Part shown: positions 56,601-63,788 of the stretch, piece after piece
How the letters are laid out: every line of letters starts with the position of its first letter
Position numbering within the stretch: the first letter of the stretch is position 1
NCBI GenBank assembly: GCA_029204225.1
Contig: CM055108.1
Coordinates: 23,966,749 to 24,030,748, forward strand
Reading direction: 5' to 3'
Length of the DNA: 64,000 nt
Source of the DNA: Diphasiastrum complanatum
Taxonomy: Eukaryota > Streptophyta > Lycopodiopsida > Lycopodiales > Lycopodiaceae
Translations under genes and position numbers: made by a program
Notes under the pieces: generated by a model
What the model was told of the DNA's origin: nothing
What the model saw: the letters and a program-made list of their open reading frames with translations, nothing else
The model's database searches: none

Positions 56601-58009
56601 GAGCAGAGACGTAATATTTGTAACAAGAAAAAACCTCACCATAATTTCAACATAAACAAGTAAAATCATGGACTTTCCTTAAAAATGAAAGCATCAAGAT
56701 TCGAGAGAAAGAAACAAGTGTGTGAAAACCACAAGAGGATGAGCAGTCCATGGAAAGAAAAATCATGGCAACACCCATGGACATTGTGGTCGCCACCATC
56801 ACATACCAAGAAATTGCCACGAGTGACAATAGTAATACTACACAATCAAGAACAAGCAAACGATTAAGAAACTCGGGCGAGTGAACAAGGAGCACGATGG
56901 TCATCGCAACAATGAAAACAAAAGAAACCTACAACAAGCTTTGCAGTTATGTCCACAATTATGTAAAAACCAGAGCCATAGTGATACCAAGACACAAGAA
57001 AAGAAGAAATCTGGCAAAACAAAATGGAGTACAACTCCATTGAGGGAGATAACATATGGGATATAGTAAAATTACTCTAAGGAAGAAACCAATAGGATGT
57101 AAACGGATGTAGCGACCATGGCATAAAGACTCATCCAAAGAAACAACCACAGAAACAAAAGAAAGTGTAGCAAAGAACAAACATCAGCAACTTCAATAAT
57201 ATCTGAAGTAGCATTGACTTGAGTATTCCTATCTTTTTGTTTTGTAGCGAGGTGAATTCCTAATCAAGGTTGTGAATAATAAACTGAGTTCCAGAACCCC
57301 ACAGACGATGACAACCAAATAAAGCAACCACCTTATGTAGTTGTAGTTCTCATAGACAATTTTTCTTTGACAACATTAACAAGGGAGAAAAACTTAGAAG
57401 AATGACAAGGAGGAAGAAGAGGAGTGGGGGCATCGTAGCTTGTGGAGTGCAACAACCTGAACAAGGGGGGGGGGGGGGGGGGGGGGGTTGGTTATCTAAT
57501 ACAACTTTTCAAACTTTCAAACAATTATGAACATAGAGTGAAATATTTTTAAGTTTATGATGGGTTCTCCAAAATATGGGAGTTTTTTGGGGGATTTTTC
57601 TTCTCTATCTTAGCTTGGACATACCCTCTTAATGTTATGACCTCTACAAGTAAGGCGGTATTATAATTATCCAAAAATGTTCATGAGGGAAAGCCACGTT
57701 GAAAACACTCCAATCCTATTTGATTGAATCACAGATATTTGAATCAATTCAAGCATTTGCCAAACCAATCAAGCATACTCCCAAAAAAATTGAATTTTTT
57801 TTTAAAATTGGGAAAAGAGGGGGAAATTTGACACATTAGAAACTCAATGCTACTTACACTTCTACCCATTCACAAGACCTCAATTTGAAGACAATCTTCA
57901 ATGGAAGTACAAGACAAATACTCCAACACATGAAAAAGAGAATTTAGTATATTATCCTCGCACACTAATAAATCATACTTACAGAAGATTCCCATCAAGT
58001 AAGCTGGTC
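29498..58009 (-). CDS. NDUFA12: NADH dehydrogenase (ubiquinone) 1 alpha subcomplex subunit 12 (B17.2), 5' exon(s) missing
   Basis: This is an accessory subunit of mitochondrial respiratory complex I, on the matrix-facing arm, where the family helps assemble and stabilise the NADH-oxidising module. Four minus-strand exons are recognised. Joined, they run LLDGNLL, ATKLWTDDGARLVGVDKLGN, RHRWVEYADKKQYNASAVPP, EWHGWLHYITDHTPEQ and GEGDAYIYHSKGHALNP, ending in RYEPWQPT and a stop. This matches the plant family from its conserved DGN motif to the C-terminus. All splice phases agree, all introns are GT-AG, and no stop or frameshift is present, so the gene is probably functional. About 127 residues are covered; roughly 30 N-terminal residues are missing and must be encoded upstream of 58010, perhaps outside the window. 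The introns seen are 2.8 kb, 318 bp and 24,993 bp. Confidence 0.93.
29976..29994. repeat. (GA)n tract at a LINE 3' end
   Basis: Short GA run followed by GCTAGAGCTTTATAAT; a minus-strand (TC)n tail of the LINE at 30007-30620. Confidence 0.85.
30007..30620 (-). mobile_element. LINE C-terminal fragment
   Basis: On the minus strand the same C-terminal cysteine/histidine region as the LINE at 691-2411: EDRTCQLCSVSIPKIEEHFR then FYCRIYYEIWGR, near 30360-30445. LDIRDFS and SSHQLCTETK lie upstream in a shifted frame. RT is missing (5' truncation). The 3' part has a 29-bp tandem duplication (AATGTCTTTGAGGTACCAAG twice, about 30007-30066) and ends at a GA/TC tract. Confidence 0.8.
30621..31744. other. 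Gene-free, rich in GAGAACC/GGTTCTC motifs
   Basis: Repeated dyads: GAGAACCGTCGGTTCTC near 30824-30840 (perfect apart from the centre), AGAACCGGTGGTTCT near 31324-31338, and at least four single GAGAACC/GGTTCTT units between. No coding sequence is recognised. It may be one or more small palindromic elements. Confidence 0.5.
31745..33917. mobile_element. Retroelement with TERT/Penelope-like or unassigned RT, middle third inverted
   Basis: The plus strand 31745-32278 is open (with WFDHAIWYMMNHLSIFFPG), probably the N-terminal domain. Minus strand 33236-32281 carries the next part: GHVLTTDCSLIKSK, then LPYLLCTYKAHKDTFRWITN and, after a one-base shift, RT motif A (ATDISKCYENIPLDG). The plus strand then resumes at 33222 with NCIVRLGDRTWRQIRGIPMG FSCSPIWCN (motif B), the catalytic box FRYIDDICFINN, DPITDCAHFSKYDKRRDLPF and a stop at 33917. 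The 5' third and C-terminal third are thus in one orientation and the middle in the other. The GIPMGFSCSPIWCN and RYIDD text recalls a family of RT proteins I have seen annotated in plants, algae and oomycetes, but I cannot name its clade. It has no introns. Confidence 0.7.
33985..34064. repeat. (TC)n tract near the 3' end of the inverted RT element
   Basis: Pure TC repeat of 80 bp starting 68 bp after the RT stop codon, in the position and orientation of a 3' tail. Confidence 0.95.
34065..35092. other. No gene recognised
   Basis: Mixed sequence with several loosely repeated ATCGCT-containing phrases between about 34610 and 34790. Likely old mobile-element DNA. Confidence 0.4.
35093..35183 (+). 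pseudogene. Copia protease active-site fragment
   Basis: RWLYIDSGASKHMTPHRDWF followed by DTFVDS and a stop. The Asp-Ser-Gly-Ala active site is intact, but no other part of the element can be read nearby. Confidence 0.8.
35498..35600. repeat. GGTTCGAACC palindrome cluster
   Basis: Four or more overlapping units of GGTTCGAACC/CCGGTTCGAA, including TTCGAACCGGCCGGTTCGAA (a perfect 20-bp palindrome near 35556-35575). Preceded by oligo-T/A. The style matches the clusters at 3151 and 3946 with a different core. Confidence 0.85.
35601..36727. other. No gene recognised
   Basis: No recognisable coding sequence; by its neighbours it may contain degraded gag sequence near 36480-36700. Confidence 0.4.
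36728..36786 (+). pseudogene. Retrotransposon gag zinc-knuckle fragment
   Basis: NFCSECIGNGHNSKNCPKS is a complete CX2CX4HX4C knuckle, typical of Copia and Gypsy gag, followed shortly by a stop. Upstream gag is unreadable. Confidence 0.7.
36787..38014. other. No gene recognised; likely 3' flank of the hAT element
   Basis: An 86-codon plus frame at 37367-37627 has no recognisable motif. From about 37640 the sequence should be hAT 3' untranslated sequence and possibly its terminal repeat, which I could not pair. Confidence 0.35.
38015..38138 (-). pseudogene. C-terminal tail of the split hAT transposase
   Basis: Minus strand: RGSGTQPHILEEDSLSSYLS then TSDSDEEESLFDHDAFES and stop. It continues the Gly/Arg-rich and acidic C-terminus of the transposase whose main part lies at 45965-48898. 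Element G lies between, with CCTCT on both sides. Confidence 0.75.
38139..38143. repeat. Target-site duplication of Copia G (left)
   Basis: CCTCT, repeated at 45960-45964 outside the other LTR end. Five bp is the usual Copia target duplication. Confidence 0.85.
38144..39619 (-). mobile_element. 3' LTR of Copia element G
   Basis: It starts TGTTGGTG and ends CTCCAACA. The polypurine tract (AAGGGGGAG on the minus strand) lies directly outside at 39620-39628. It is about 1.48 kb, long for Copia. The part at about 39044-39619 is nearly identical to 45387-45959. A shared 72-codon open frame in both LTRs is not a gene but LTR sequence. Confidence 0.85.
39637..42645 (-). pseudogene. Copia element G pol: protease to RNase H
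   Basis: Read from the right: a protease fragment (STHMTPCKDLFSTL) at 42600-42645, then an integrase zinc region (CENCLLGKQARTRFSRG). The catalytic core follows (TFIDDYSRFSRVMFIKNKSE, LRSDSGGEFLS and, after one stop, QNGVAERKNRTLLEAARSM), then a 374-codon open frame (40663-41787) holding the integrase end and the RT first half (AFLHGYIQEDVYIYQPEGY, YGLKQAPRA). The frame shifts after APRA, and the YVDD box expected between DSNVYLKP and ETKSLLSSEFEMTDLG is absent: a small deletion has removed the catalytic aspartates. RNase H (DSDWAGDIDTRKSTSGYICF, STESEYVAATLAVKEI) to TKPLSRDKHSTL is nearly complete. Gag is missing. Confidence 0.93.
42646..43469 (+). pseudogene. Copia element H: in-frame gag-integrase fusion
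   Basis: A long uninterrupted frame. The first 100 or so codons are Copia gag (IKNLLIAKGLWEVVIGDEER, then AQAHSIIALSVKRSILPHI and SAWETIAKMF). At ERKNRTTMEMARCMLKAKGL it becomes the second half of integrase (HKFWAEAVITAAYI, HLRIFGCTAYAFIP, KCIFVGYSSESKGYRLFN). Gag's MF-E-x-KN and integrase's AERKNRT are similar at the join, suggesting a deletion between short homologous stretches that removed the zinc knuckle, protease and integrase core but kept the frame. It ends at a TGA after EEPYLW. It could yield a stable 270- to 280-residue protein if transcribed, but has no known activity. Confidence 0.8.
43470..44899 (+). pseudogene. Copia H linker, duplicated, with RT deleted
   Basis: The integrase-RT linker (GQQGPSSKHFGQQSVDKGKA, PKWLLQTLQDSKVDHFYEGK, SVQFADFSDFALISIEDGA, CWEDAMQEV) runs 43480-43800. 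It then jumps to a late RT fragment (GIFISQQRYIEQMLKQSSFF) with no YVDD domain. A diverged second copy of the linker (GQHGPCWEHFGQQSVEQPIT, LETLQDSKEISYYERKAHAS, SVPLADFFGSIITLH) lies at 44300-44530 in a different frame. A GQQ-rich 14-codon unit is itself repeated in the first copy. RNase H is absent. The polypurine tract AAGGAGGG precedes the LTR. Confidence 0.75.
44900..45386 (+). mobile_element. 3' LTR of Copia element H
   Basis: TGTTGGAA ... TTCCTACA, 487 bp, directly after the polypurine tract and directly before LTR sequence of element G. It has a TATATATA box near 45207 and a CT-rich run about 95 bp later. Part of it (GGTTACTTTGACCCAAAAGG) recurs at 53337, marking element I as the same family. 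Confidence 0.85.
45387..45959 (-). mobile_element. 5' LTR of Copia element G, remaining part
   Basis: Homologous to the last 575 bp of the 3' LTR and ending at the same CTCCAACA. The inner part of this LTR, the PBS and all of gag are gone, replaced by element H, so H's insertion went with a deletion of several kb. Confidence 0.88.
45960..45964. repeat. Target-site duplication of Copia G (right)
   Basis: CCTCT, matching 38139-38143. Confidence 0.85.
45965..48898 (-). pseudogene. hAT-type transposase (BED finger, DUF659), interrupted
   Basis: Start proposed at 48898 (MAGQGVWAEVDLLEGDNVVF). A BED-like zinc finger follows (CLFCSATFCSTVTRIKALFL; the usual His has been lost). Then come a repetitive low-complexity spacer, the DUF659 region (FFYNGYLAFALVNTTIFRDM near 48200; ILSDGWPDVRRRPIINILVS near 48000; VVTDNACNYVAMNMLMERDY near 47850; CAAHCIDLLMHDIGGLPWV near 47760), the segment AEQLVEVLQLVYHVLRLVD and the C-terminal dimerisation block (FASGCERNWSTWSVMHTKGR NRLS near 46510-46600). 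An acidic tail follows, then a GC-rich end with a 15-C run at 46086-46100. Frameshifts and possible introns (47225-47337 and 46800-46968) are present. Normally the enzyme cuts and pastes a DNA transposon. No terminal inverted repeats were paired. Confidence 0.85.
46860..46932 (+). pseudogene. tRNA-like sequence (degenerate, Cys/Thr-like)
   Basis: A 73-base sequence with a seven-pair acceptor stem (three G-U pairs), a perfect D stem (GCTC/GAGC), a perfect box A (TAGCTCAGTGG), a T arm CTGGG-TTCGAAT-CCTAG with perfect box B (GGTTCGAATCC), and discriminator A. The anticodon arm is abnormal: one base too long, with mismatches and no T at position 33. If forced, the anticodon is GGT. It is a tRNA pseudogene or the head of a SINE, sitting in a likely intron of the hAT gene on the opposite strand. 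Confidence 0.7.
48899..50669. other. hAT 5' flank and gene-free sequence
   Basis: The first few hundred bases are likely the hAT 5' region. Near 49440-49530 ACGTCCCAAAAC/GTGTCCCGAAAC phrases repeat. A plus frame near 50460-50660 precedes the Gypsy integrase and may be degraded RNase H of that element. Confidence 0.4.
50670..51255 (+). pseudogene. Gypsy integrase remnant with duplicated core segment
   Basis: A zinc-finger remnant (FWPRIEKDIQEQV then QKCQENQAKW; one Cys lost) leads into IPYRKWESVSMDFIV, FTKMAPIPAKNNVKTLKIAR and FYGLLANTVSDQHNKFSSHF, the Ty3/Gypsy integrase core. From about 51080 a second, diverged copy of the core begins again (QLTKMAPIPAKKNVTNSQNS, FKLYGLSAKIVSD). The two copies share CACCAAGATGGCTCC-type DNA but differ at many positions, so either an old tandem duplication or two elements joined. 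Stops are present in both. Confidence 0.8.
51256..53325. other. Possible Gypsy LTR and gene-free sequence
   Basis: At 51554-51570 AAGGGGGAGGGAGTATTAGAG resembles a polypurine tract followed by an LTR start; no second LTR was found. Beyond about 52040 no gene is recognised. Confidence 0.4.
53326..54079 (+). mobile_element. LTR/leader of Copia element I (H family)
   Basis: GGTTACTTTGACCCAAAAGG then TCGAGATCAGTGTAACCATG matches the H LTR at 44935-44975. The CT tract 53604-53667 sits where the H LTR has a short CT-rich run. The right part leads into gag. Confidence 0.65.
53604..53667. repeat. (TC)n microsatellite in LTR/leader of element I
   Basis: Pure TC repeat, 32 units, following a GTT run; apparently grown from the LTR's CT-rich start region. 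Confidence 0.95.
54080..54514 (+). pseudogene. Copia element I gag C-terminal part
   Basis: An open frame of 144 codons with the gag end (FNKLVGLLLQEEQTRQ), a Lys-rich stretch (FFTKGKSKGKGKPPSKDEQK) and a perfect CX2CX4HX4C zinc knuckle (CHYCKKYGHFIKDC). It stops 47 bases after LVFLHACQ-coding sequence changes character, about 125 bp from an NDUFA12 exon. Protease and pol are absent. Confidence 0.85.
54641..54750 (-). CDS. NDUFA12: NDUFA12 exon (110 nt)
   Basis: Acceptor GTGGGCAG; donor GTTGGA, which is weak apart from the GT. Encodes the most conserved block, RHRWVEYADKKQYNAS through PPEWHGWLHYITDHT. The intron that follows is 24,993 bp. Confidence 0.95.
55069..55163 (-). CDS. NDUFA12: NDUFA12 exon (95 nt)
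   Basis: Acceptor TTATTTCAG and donor GTAATTCA. Encodes the GARLVGVDKLGNKYFEKK region that precedes the Trp-rich core. Confidence 0.92.
55200..55689. other. Intron sequence of NDUFA12, nothing recognised
   Basis: No motif seen. Confidence 0.5.
55690..57130 (+). pseudogene. Copia element F remnant: gag, protease, integrase end, RT start
   Basis: The gag knuckle CNYCFKYGNFVLRC (the His is now Asn) is at about 55985-56030. The protease AWYIDSGASQHLNAQWGCF is at 56173-56230, with active site intact. A flap-like VYVPKLAKHLL is near 56400. The integrase end KACRILDIEGNKLIMSRDVI FV is at about 56560-56625. The first part of RT is badly damaged (KMEYNSIEGDNIWDIVKLL, then RKKPIGCK) near 57020-57100. 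Integrase core and most of RT are deleted. No LTRs were found. The element sits in the NDUFA12 intron on the opposite strand. Confidence 0.78.
57131..57982. other. NDUFA12 intron sequence with a 23-G run
   Basis: G homopolymer 57465-57487 preceded by a purine-rich stretch (AGGAGGAAGAAGAGGAG). Possibly a decayed polypurine tract of element F. Nothing else is recognised. Confidence 0.5.
57983..58009 (-). CDS. NDUFA12: NDUFA12 micro-exon (27 nt)
   Basis: Bounded by TATGCAG and a consensus donor GTAAGTATG. Encodes TSLLDGNL plus parts of flanking codons; the split Leu codon is completed by the next exon. The DGNLL motif is a family hallmark. Confidence 0.88.
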
Positions 58010-59130
58010 CTGCATACATCAATCAAAACAATGTCAATACTTGCAAGGTCTAGAATCTAGATTATGGAGAATAAAATTAAATGATAGTTAACATTGCAAT
58101 TGTGCATTAGTTGCACCATAACGGCTATCATGGTATTTAACAATTCGCTTCAACTTGACAAAAAATTATTCTCAAGAACAAGGTTCACAACAACGACCAA
58201 TATTGAAGTTGATTGCTTACACAAGTTCACAACGTCACGGAGGATGAGACTTAGTCATAGAAGTATGCCATGTATCAAGTGGTTCAAAGCATTACTGCAC
58301 TTATTGAGCATAAGGGAATAAAGGACCTAAAAAAAAGTAGCAACCTTTCTTGGCAATTTACTCATGCAAGAAGTAAATCAATTGGTGCTTACGTTATTTT
58401 GAAGAAAAAAAAAAAACATCCATTAAACTCTTGAAATGATATTAGTTGATTTACGTACTCATTATTAACAATGTTAACTTCACACTATAACTCTTAAAGC
58501 TAACCAATAACGTGGTTCTTAGCCAACAAACTTTGTAGAAAAAACAACTTTCCCCAAACTAAGCCTTGAATATGAGTTGTAAGCAATACAATGAAGTTAG
58601 ATGTCCAAATCTTCAAAATTTCAAATAGTAATTTCACGTCAAGTTGGCAAAATTTCACCATTTAGGATTCTAGATTGGAATTCTATCTTCAAAATTTAAA
58701 GTTCTAGAATGTGCAATGACTTGATGTCTCACCATCCAACTATCTAGCCTACTTCTCATTTTTCATGGTTCTTCTCTCCACACTCTCCCCAATGTTCAGA
58801 GCAAGAAATGTTACAAATATGTTGGTTTCCATATGTAATTCCATTTTCTTTATTCACTATACAGATGGTGTGTGACACCATTGAACTTTGAGACATAACC
58901 ATGTTGGAGATATAGAAGACCTTGAAGCCAAACTTCTCATATATGCCATGGATCTGACATAACCAATCTTCGTAATCTTGCTCTCACTACAGGTTTTCCT
59001 ACCTCTTGGTGTACCAATATCATACGTCCTATCCACAAAAGTGGCGATCGCATGAGGCCGAAAAGCCATCACACCAACGTAATTGGACATGTATATTCTC
59101 TTCTCTAGGTAGTTGTTGGTAGTGAAGCTT
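58010..59130. other. Upstream NDUFA12 intron, nothing recognised
   Basis: The missing NDUFA12 5' exon was looked for here and not found. Confidence 0.5.
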
Positions 59131-60755
59131 AATCTCATCAGTTACAAGCTATTGGACAGGCGGGCTTCAAGGCACATCACCCTTGGGTCAGTTATTGAGG
59201 AATCCAAGTTAAGGCAAGAGCGTGTTGTATGTTGCTTTATGGATTTCAGAAGCGCTTTTGACTTTGTCCCTTGAAACTTGTTCAGAGATTAAGAGACAGA
59301 CCTTCGTGTCTCACAAGACATCGTATTGGTTGTCCTAACCCTCAATGAGCGAGTCACTGGATGTTTTCACTTTTGGGAGGTATATCCGAGCAAATCAAGC
59401 ACAATTGGGGTGATGCAAGGATTTTCACTCACTTGCACCCTTCGCCATCTACATTGATGAGCTAGAGTGCGTCATTGGTTTGGATGGTGGTACACTTCTT
59501 TCCTTTTTGTCACACCCAGATTTGGATGTGAATATATAGAAACTATGATGGTCTTTAAGAGATCTTGCTCCTTCATGCAACGACAAATTCTCACACTAAA
59601 TGATTAGTTATTTCTTCTTATACATACTGGAGTGTGCTATCCTTGGGGCCCATATTTAGCATGACACCAATAGCATGTTGTCAACCAGGGAAGGACCAAT
59701 CCTCCTTGGTGTAGCTGGAGCAACATATACCTCCAAACAACATATACAGGATCCTCGAAGTGAACACTCTTGTGACACCCATGGCTTTTTAGGCTTCAAT
59801 GATATGGTGTGTTAGGCCCATGACTTCAGAATGGGCCAGATTTTCAAATCTCCAAACATCCATGTTATCATGCATGATTCATGGTAAGCCCTCAATCCCA
59901 CATCCCAATATCCTGGCAGAGTTTGCAGTACCCCCTATGCAAATGGAGAGGCCATTCTTAGGCTAATCATCTATATAGAACGAGTCACCTCCTTTAGATG
60001 TTCAAATTCCAATACGGAAAATTATCAATCTCCCCACAAGTTGAGATGTCTACATACGACAGTTCATCTACAAAGCTTACATTCAATAAATATTGCTAAG
60101 CTCCTCTAGAGTCAAAATGGACTTTTACAAGACAAATTTTTAAGAGATGGTATGGTCGGATTTCCCATGCTTCTCGCCTACCTGGACTCTGGACATAAGC
60201 TACAAGTGGAGATAGGGTGCCAGGTGTGCTCCATGGGTGTTGGACATACATTACATAGTCAATACTTCTCTATAATTGGCCACAAATACCCACAATCCAT
60301 TGGTGTCTCATGATTGTTTTTACATGCCTATTTTATTGTTCTCAAACCCCTTCAATTGGATAGCAATGAATAAGGCTAAAACCATACTTTGGGAACTCTA
60401 CAAGAAGATCACATTTGGAACCTTGTAGACATTTGCACATCAATATGAATAGGGGCCAAGAATCTACCATTTCTCAAACTATAAGTTTCAAGTCTTGAAC
60501 TTCTTGTAGCGAAGTTCCATGTTTTTGGAGATCTTAGTTGGAGATTTGGTTAAGTTATCGGCAAACATTGTTGATCATCGAGTTTTCTTAGTTGGAAATT
60601 GGTTGTGTGAATGCTTTTTGCTATCTTATGCTTCATTTAATACCAGTAATTGTGATTGAGTTCATAACATTGTATTAGAGCACATACTTGCTTTCTTTAG
60701 TTTTTGACTTTTTTTCTCTCTCAACTTCTCAAAAAAAGCTCTCTCTCTCTAGCCT
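59131..60755 (+). mobile_element. LINE copy, plus strand, ending in CT tract
   Basis: Begins in RT: LLDRRASRHITLGSVIEESK, then VCCFMDFRSAFDFVP (motif A, near 59235-59275) and STIGVMQGFSL (motif B, near 59400). The YADD region is scrambled. A connector (AEFAVPPMQMERPFLG near 59915) matches AELVVPPIELDG of the copy at 691-2411, and HKLQVEIGCQVCSMGVG near 60200 matches its C-terminal part. The tail GCTCTCTCTCTCTAGC (60739-60754) sits about 450 bp after the C-terminal domain, as in the other copies. Many stops. Confidence 0.75.
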
Positions 60756-62045
60756 TCCAATAGAGAAAAATCTCAATTGTCAGGACAGCTCAAAAAGCGA
60801 AGAAAGCCCATCTGTAGAGGGGAGAGGGTCCCTTTTTTTTTAACCCAAAAGCGCATTGTTTCTCCTCCGAAAATAATTTCTCCGATAGGGGAACGCATAA
60901 AAACCGGTGGGTCCTTGAGCAGAACCTACGTTAGCTCCGAGCCGTTGGTCCGGAAGACAATCTTTGGATGATGTTTTGATACATATCCTGTATGGTCGAA
61001 ACCAGCAATGAAAATAACACCATAACTTTTTTGTTTGTAATCATAATTAGCTTCTATTAGTTGCATTGGTTTCCTAGCAATTAGGCGCTCTTAAAGAAGT
61101 TGTTTTCTTTGCTAGCCATTTTCTACAAACCGTGATTCCGTAAACCTTAACTTTTTACTTATGAAGAAGGCCATCCCTTTCATATCTTTTTGCAACAAAA
61201 GTTGGAGATACATAAATGAGCACTTTTTTGTTGTAATCTAGTTGCTGGAAAAAAATTTCTCCTAGCCCTACATTCTCCTACCCCTCTGTCTTTTCTCCTC
61301 CTTTGCTGCCCACTAGTCCTTCATCGCCCTCCCCTATCATCCCCACTCCCTTGTTGCCTCCTCCTCTCTTTTCCTCTCGTTCTCTTGTTGCCCCTACCTC
61401 TGCCTTAGCCACATCTCCTGGTTCTCCATCGCCCCTCTCCTTCTTAGCTCTCCATCATTGCCCCTCCACGTCTCTTTTTGCCTCTTTGTTGTCCTCCCCT
61501 TCACTCCTCTCTTCTTGTTGTGCCTTTGCTGCACTTTTTCTCTTTGTTTCCTCAGCCATCCCTCCCCAGCCATTTTTTTGTACCTTCTTGTTTTTCATTG
61601 TTTTACCCTTCATCATGCCCAACACACTTTCTTTTGCCTCTTCCTCACATGATGATCTCCAAGTACAACTAGATGATCCTTTGGTCAAAATGACCAACAA
61701 TACCACAATCTTGCACACAACATTTAAACCCCAATGACTAGCTTGATAGATCTCATGCAATCTATCTCCCTTTCCATTCCTCCACTTTCCACATCCATTC
61801 CTTCTAACCCTGTTCCTGATCCTCCACCATATCCTTTTCTTTCTACACCACAATTTTGCACACAACATTCAAACCCCAATGACTAGCTTGATAGATCTCA
61901 TGCAATCTATCTCCCTTTCCATTCCTCCACTTTCCACACCCATTCCTTCTAACCCTATTCATGGTCCGCCACGGCAAAACATCATTTGGCATTCTACATC
62001 ATCAGTACAAGTCTTTGGTTGATCGCCATAGGTCCTTTCTAGAAT
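60756..62045. repeat. Pyrimidine-rich low-complexity sequence with a 147-bp tandem duplication
   Basis: 61270-61600 is CT-rich and gives long but meaningless Leu/Ser/Pro frames. From 61702 a unit starting ACCACAAT and containing CCCCAATGACTAGCTTGATA is repeated once with period about 147 bp (61702-61964). The reading MTSLIDLMQSISLSIPPLS in the second unit looks gag-like but is not recognised. An open plus frame at 60777-60971 (with PICRGERVPFFL) is also unrecognised. Confidence 0.6.
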
Positions 62046-62720
62046 TTGCTTAAGGTCTATCCGCTTACCTCTGCCTATCTTTTGCACACCATAAATTTGT
62101 CCAAGGTAGTGTTAGAAAACCGACTTGCTCATACCGACTCGATCATACAAGTCGGTTTTCTAACAGGTAGGTCCCTTGCTGAAAAGTCTCTTCAAAGTTC
62201 ATATGCAAAGTTGCCAATGACCTCAGAGACTGAAGAATGGTTGTTGGCTAGACTTCCACAAGTGGCTCAAACATTGGAACATAAAACAAAATGAATGGCA
62301 TCAAGCACCTTCAAATATGCAGGAGTTTTTGAGAAAACGGTTTTACCAAGGCCTTGAAAAGAGCTTTTAGAAAGGAAAATGCAATATACAAGGGCCCACA
62401 TAAATCCAAAAAATGGATAATTGGTGCAACAACATATTGAAGGGAATAGTCCAAAGAAGAGAATACATTACATCTCTACAATGTGCACAATTTCACAGGA
62501 AGATGGAGCCGACCTCAATTGAAATGGAAAGAAAGAGCCTCATTCTAGCAAATGTGAAGTGGAAAGTGAATGGCATCACCTTGTGGAATGCGAGAGTTCG
62601 AGGGCCCACTTGACAAGAATTCGTGAACATACTCACAAAAGATTGGAAAATGTCGCATGAGTTCCTCAACCAAACACACTTGGCCAATGCATTTTCAAAA
62701 CTCGTACCCATAAAATAACT
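62046..62720 (+). other. Degenerate coding-like sequence, unrecognised
   Basis: Plus-strand frames with SLAEKSLQSSYAKLPMTSE then TEEWLLARLPQVAQTLEHK, and after stops CAQFHRKMEPTSIEMERKS and KMSHEFLNQTHLANAFSKL. It reads like protein with scattered stops. No family recognised; a mobile-element origin is likely. Confidence 0.3.
62111..62164. repeat. Perfect inverted repeat, 17-bp arms, 20-bp loop
   Basis: GTTAGAAAACCGACTTG at 62111-62127 is the exact reverse complement of 62148-62164. The loop contains a further CCGACT. It may be a tiny foldback element or the ends of a deleted transposon. Confidence 0.95.
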
Positions 62721-62924
62721 AACCACAAAATCTTTGTCGATTGATTAGTTTACATTGTGTTCTTATGTTTAGGCAAACACAATTTTGTCTCATTATAACA
62801 AAAGCAATGTTGTTTAGTGCTACAATATTACCTTATTTTGGTCCTAAAGACAGGTTCTAATCTCAGTGGACGTTAACACAATTATTCTATTTTATTCTAC
62901 TCTAGATCTCTTGCGATCACTAAG

Positions 62925-63390
62925 TCTCGACAGCTACATGCTATTGGACAAGCTGGTTCCAGGTCAAACCACTTCAGGCCACATTCTCCGTCAGGTCACT
63001 TATCAAGGAGGCCAAGTTTAGGAGAGAGCAAGTTTACTGCTACTTTGTAGACGTCACATGTGCCTTTCACTTTGTACCTTGATAGGTGCTTATTCAATGG
63101 CTACAAGGTCTTCACTTTACTAGCAAGATTAGGGTGAAGTAAGGATGTTCACTATCACCCACACTCTTCAATCTCTGCGTTAATGAGCTTGAGGCAATCA
63201 TCACTCAACGTGGTGGTCAGGGATGTAGGCTAGGAAATATCTTCATATCCATTTTATTACATGCGAATAGTATGGTCCTGGTCCCCCTACCAAGAAGGTT
63301 TGCAACAGCACATTTTTCCATCCTTCCTGTTGACAAACACATGGTTTGGAAGTGAATTTTTCGTTGACCAAGGTTATGTTCTTTAAGAAT
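62925..63390 (+). mobile_element. LINE RT fragment, plus strand
   Basis: Starts CAGCTACATGCTATTGGACA, almost the same DNA as the start of the copy at 59131. It then shows RT motif B (VK-stop-GCSLSPTLFNLCVNELEA near 63130-63185) and GCRLGNIFISILLHANSMVL near 63220-63280, where the YADD catalytic box has become HANS. HGLEVNFSLTKVMFF follows. Truncated at both ends and inactive; it appears to lie in an intron of the right-edge gene. Confidence 0.8.
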
Positions 63391-63541
63391 AATAGCAGAG
63401 GAATCTTCTCTGAAACGATTGGAGGACTTGGTATCAAGAAAGGTTGTAGAGCTCAGAGTTGCACGCTTGGCAAATGGAGAGGTTCAGGACCTGCAAGGTT
63501 TGGCAACTGAGATGTTGAAATGGGATAGGAGGGTTAGAAGG
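63390..63541 (+). CDS. Exon of an unrecognised host gene (right-edge gene)
   Basis: An open frame encodes AEESSLKRLEDLVSRKVVEL then RVARLANGEVQDLQGLATEM and LKWDRRVRR, a charged, helix-prone, probably coiled-coil sequence. It ends at AGAAGG with donor GTAATG. The acceptor is one of two AGs near 63389; the 5' limit is uncertain by a few bases. Phase zero at its end fits the next exon. No family is recognised. Confidence 0.6.
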
Positions 63542-63618
63542 GTAATGTCTATTTTGTTCGATATCAAACGATTTCTGTACTCCTGTCACTAAAACCAAAA
63601 TACATTGTACCCCCACAG

Positions 63619-63676
63619 GTCAAGTTCTTAATTTCTGAAGAAAGTGGATTAACAGGGATACCTTTGATTGGAGCAA
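63619..63676 (+). CDS. Second exon of the right-edge gene (58 nt)
   Basis: Acceptor CCCCACAG, donor GTAAGAG. Encodes VKFLISEESGLTGIPLIGA plus one base. The phases match both neighbouring exons. Confidence 0.6.
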
Positions 63677-63788
63677 GTAAGAGATAATTAAATCAACAGA
63701 TTAAGCAAGTAAGAGAGACCAGCAATATCAAATTTGCACAAAAATGGGCCAAATTTCTAAAAGCTTCCAGAGACTCCCTTCATTTCAG

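Noticed and set aside
60777..60971. Organelle-derived insert
   Set aside because: The more even composition and open frame suggested it, but I could not match it to any mitochondrial or plastid gene.
61303..61737. 144-codon open frame rich in Leu, Ser, Pro
   Set aside because: Sequence is a pyrimidine-rich low-complexity tract; the opposite strand is equally open, and no domain is visible.
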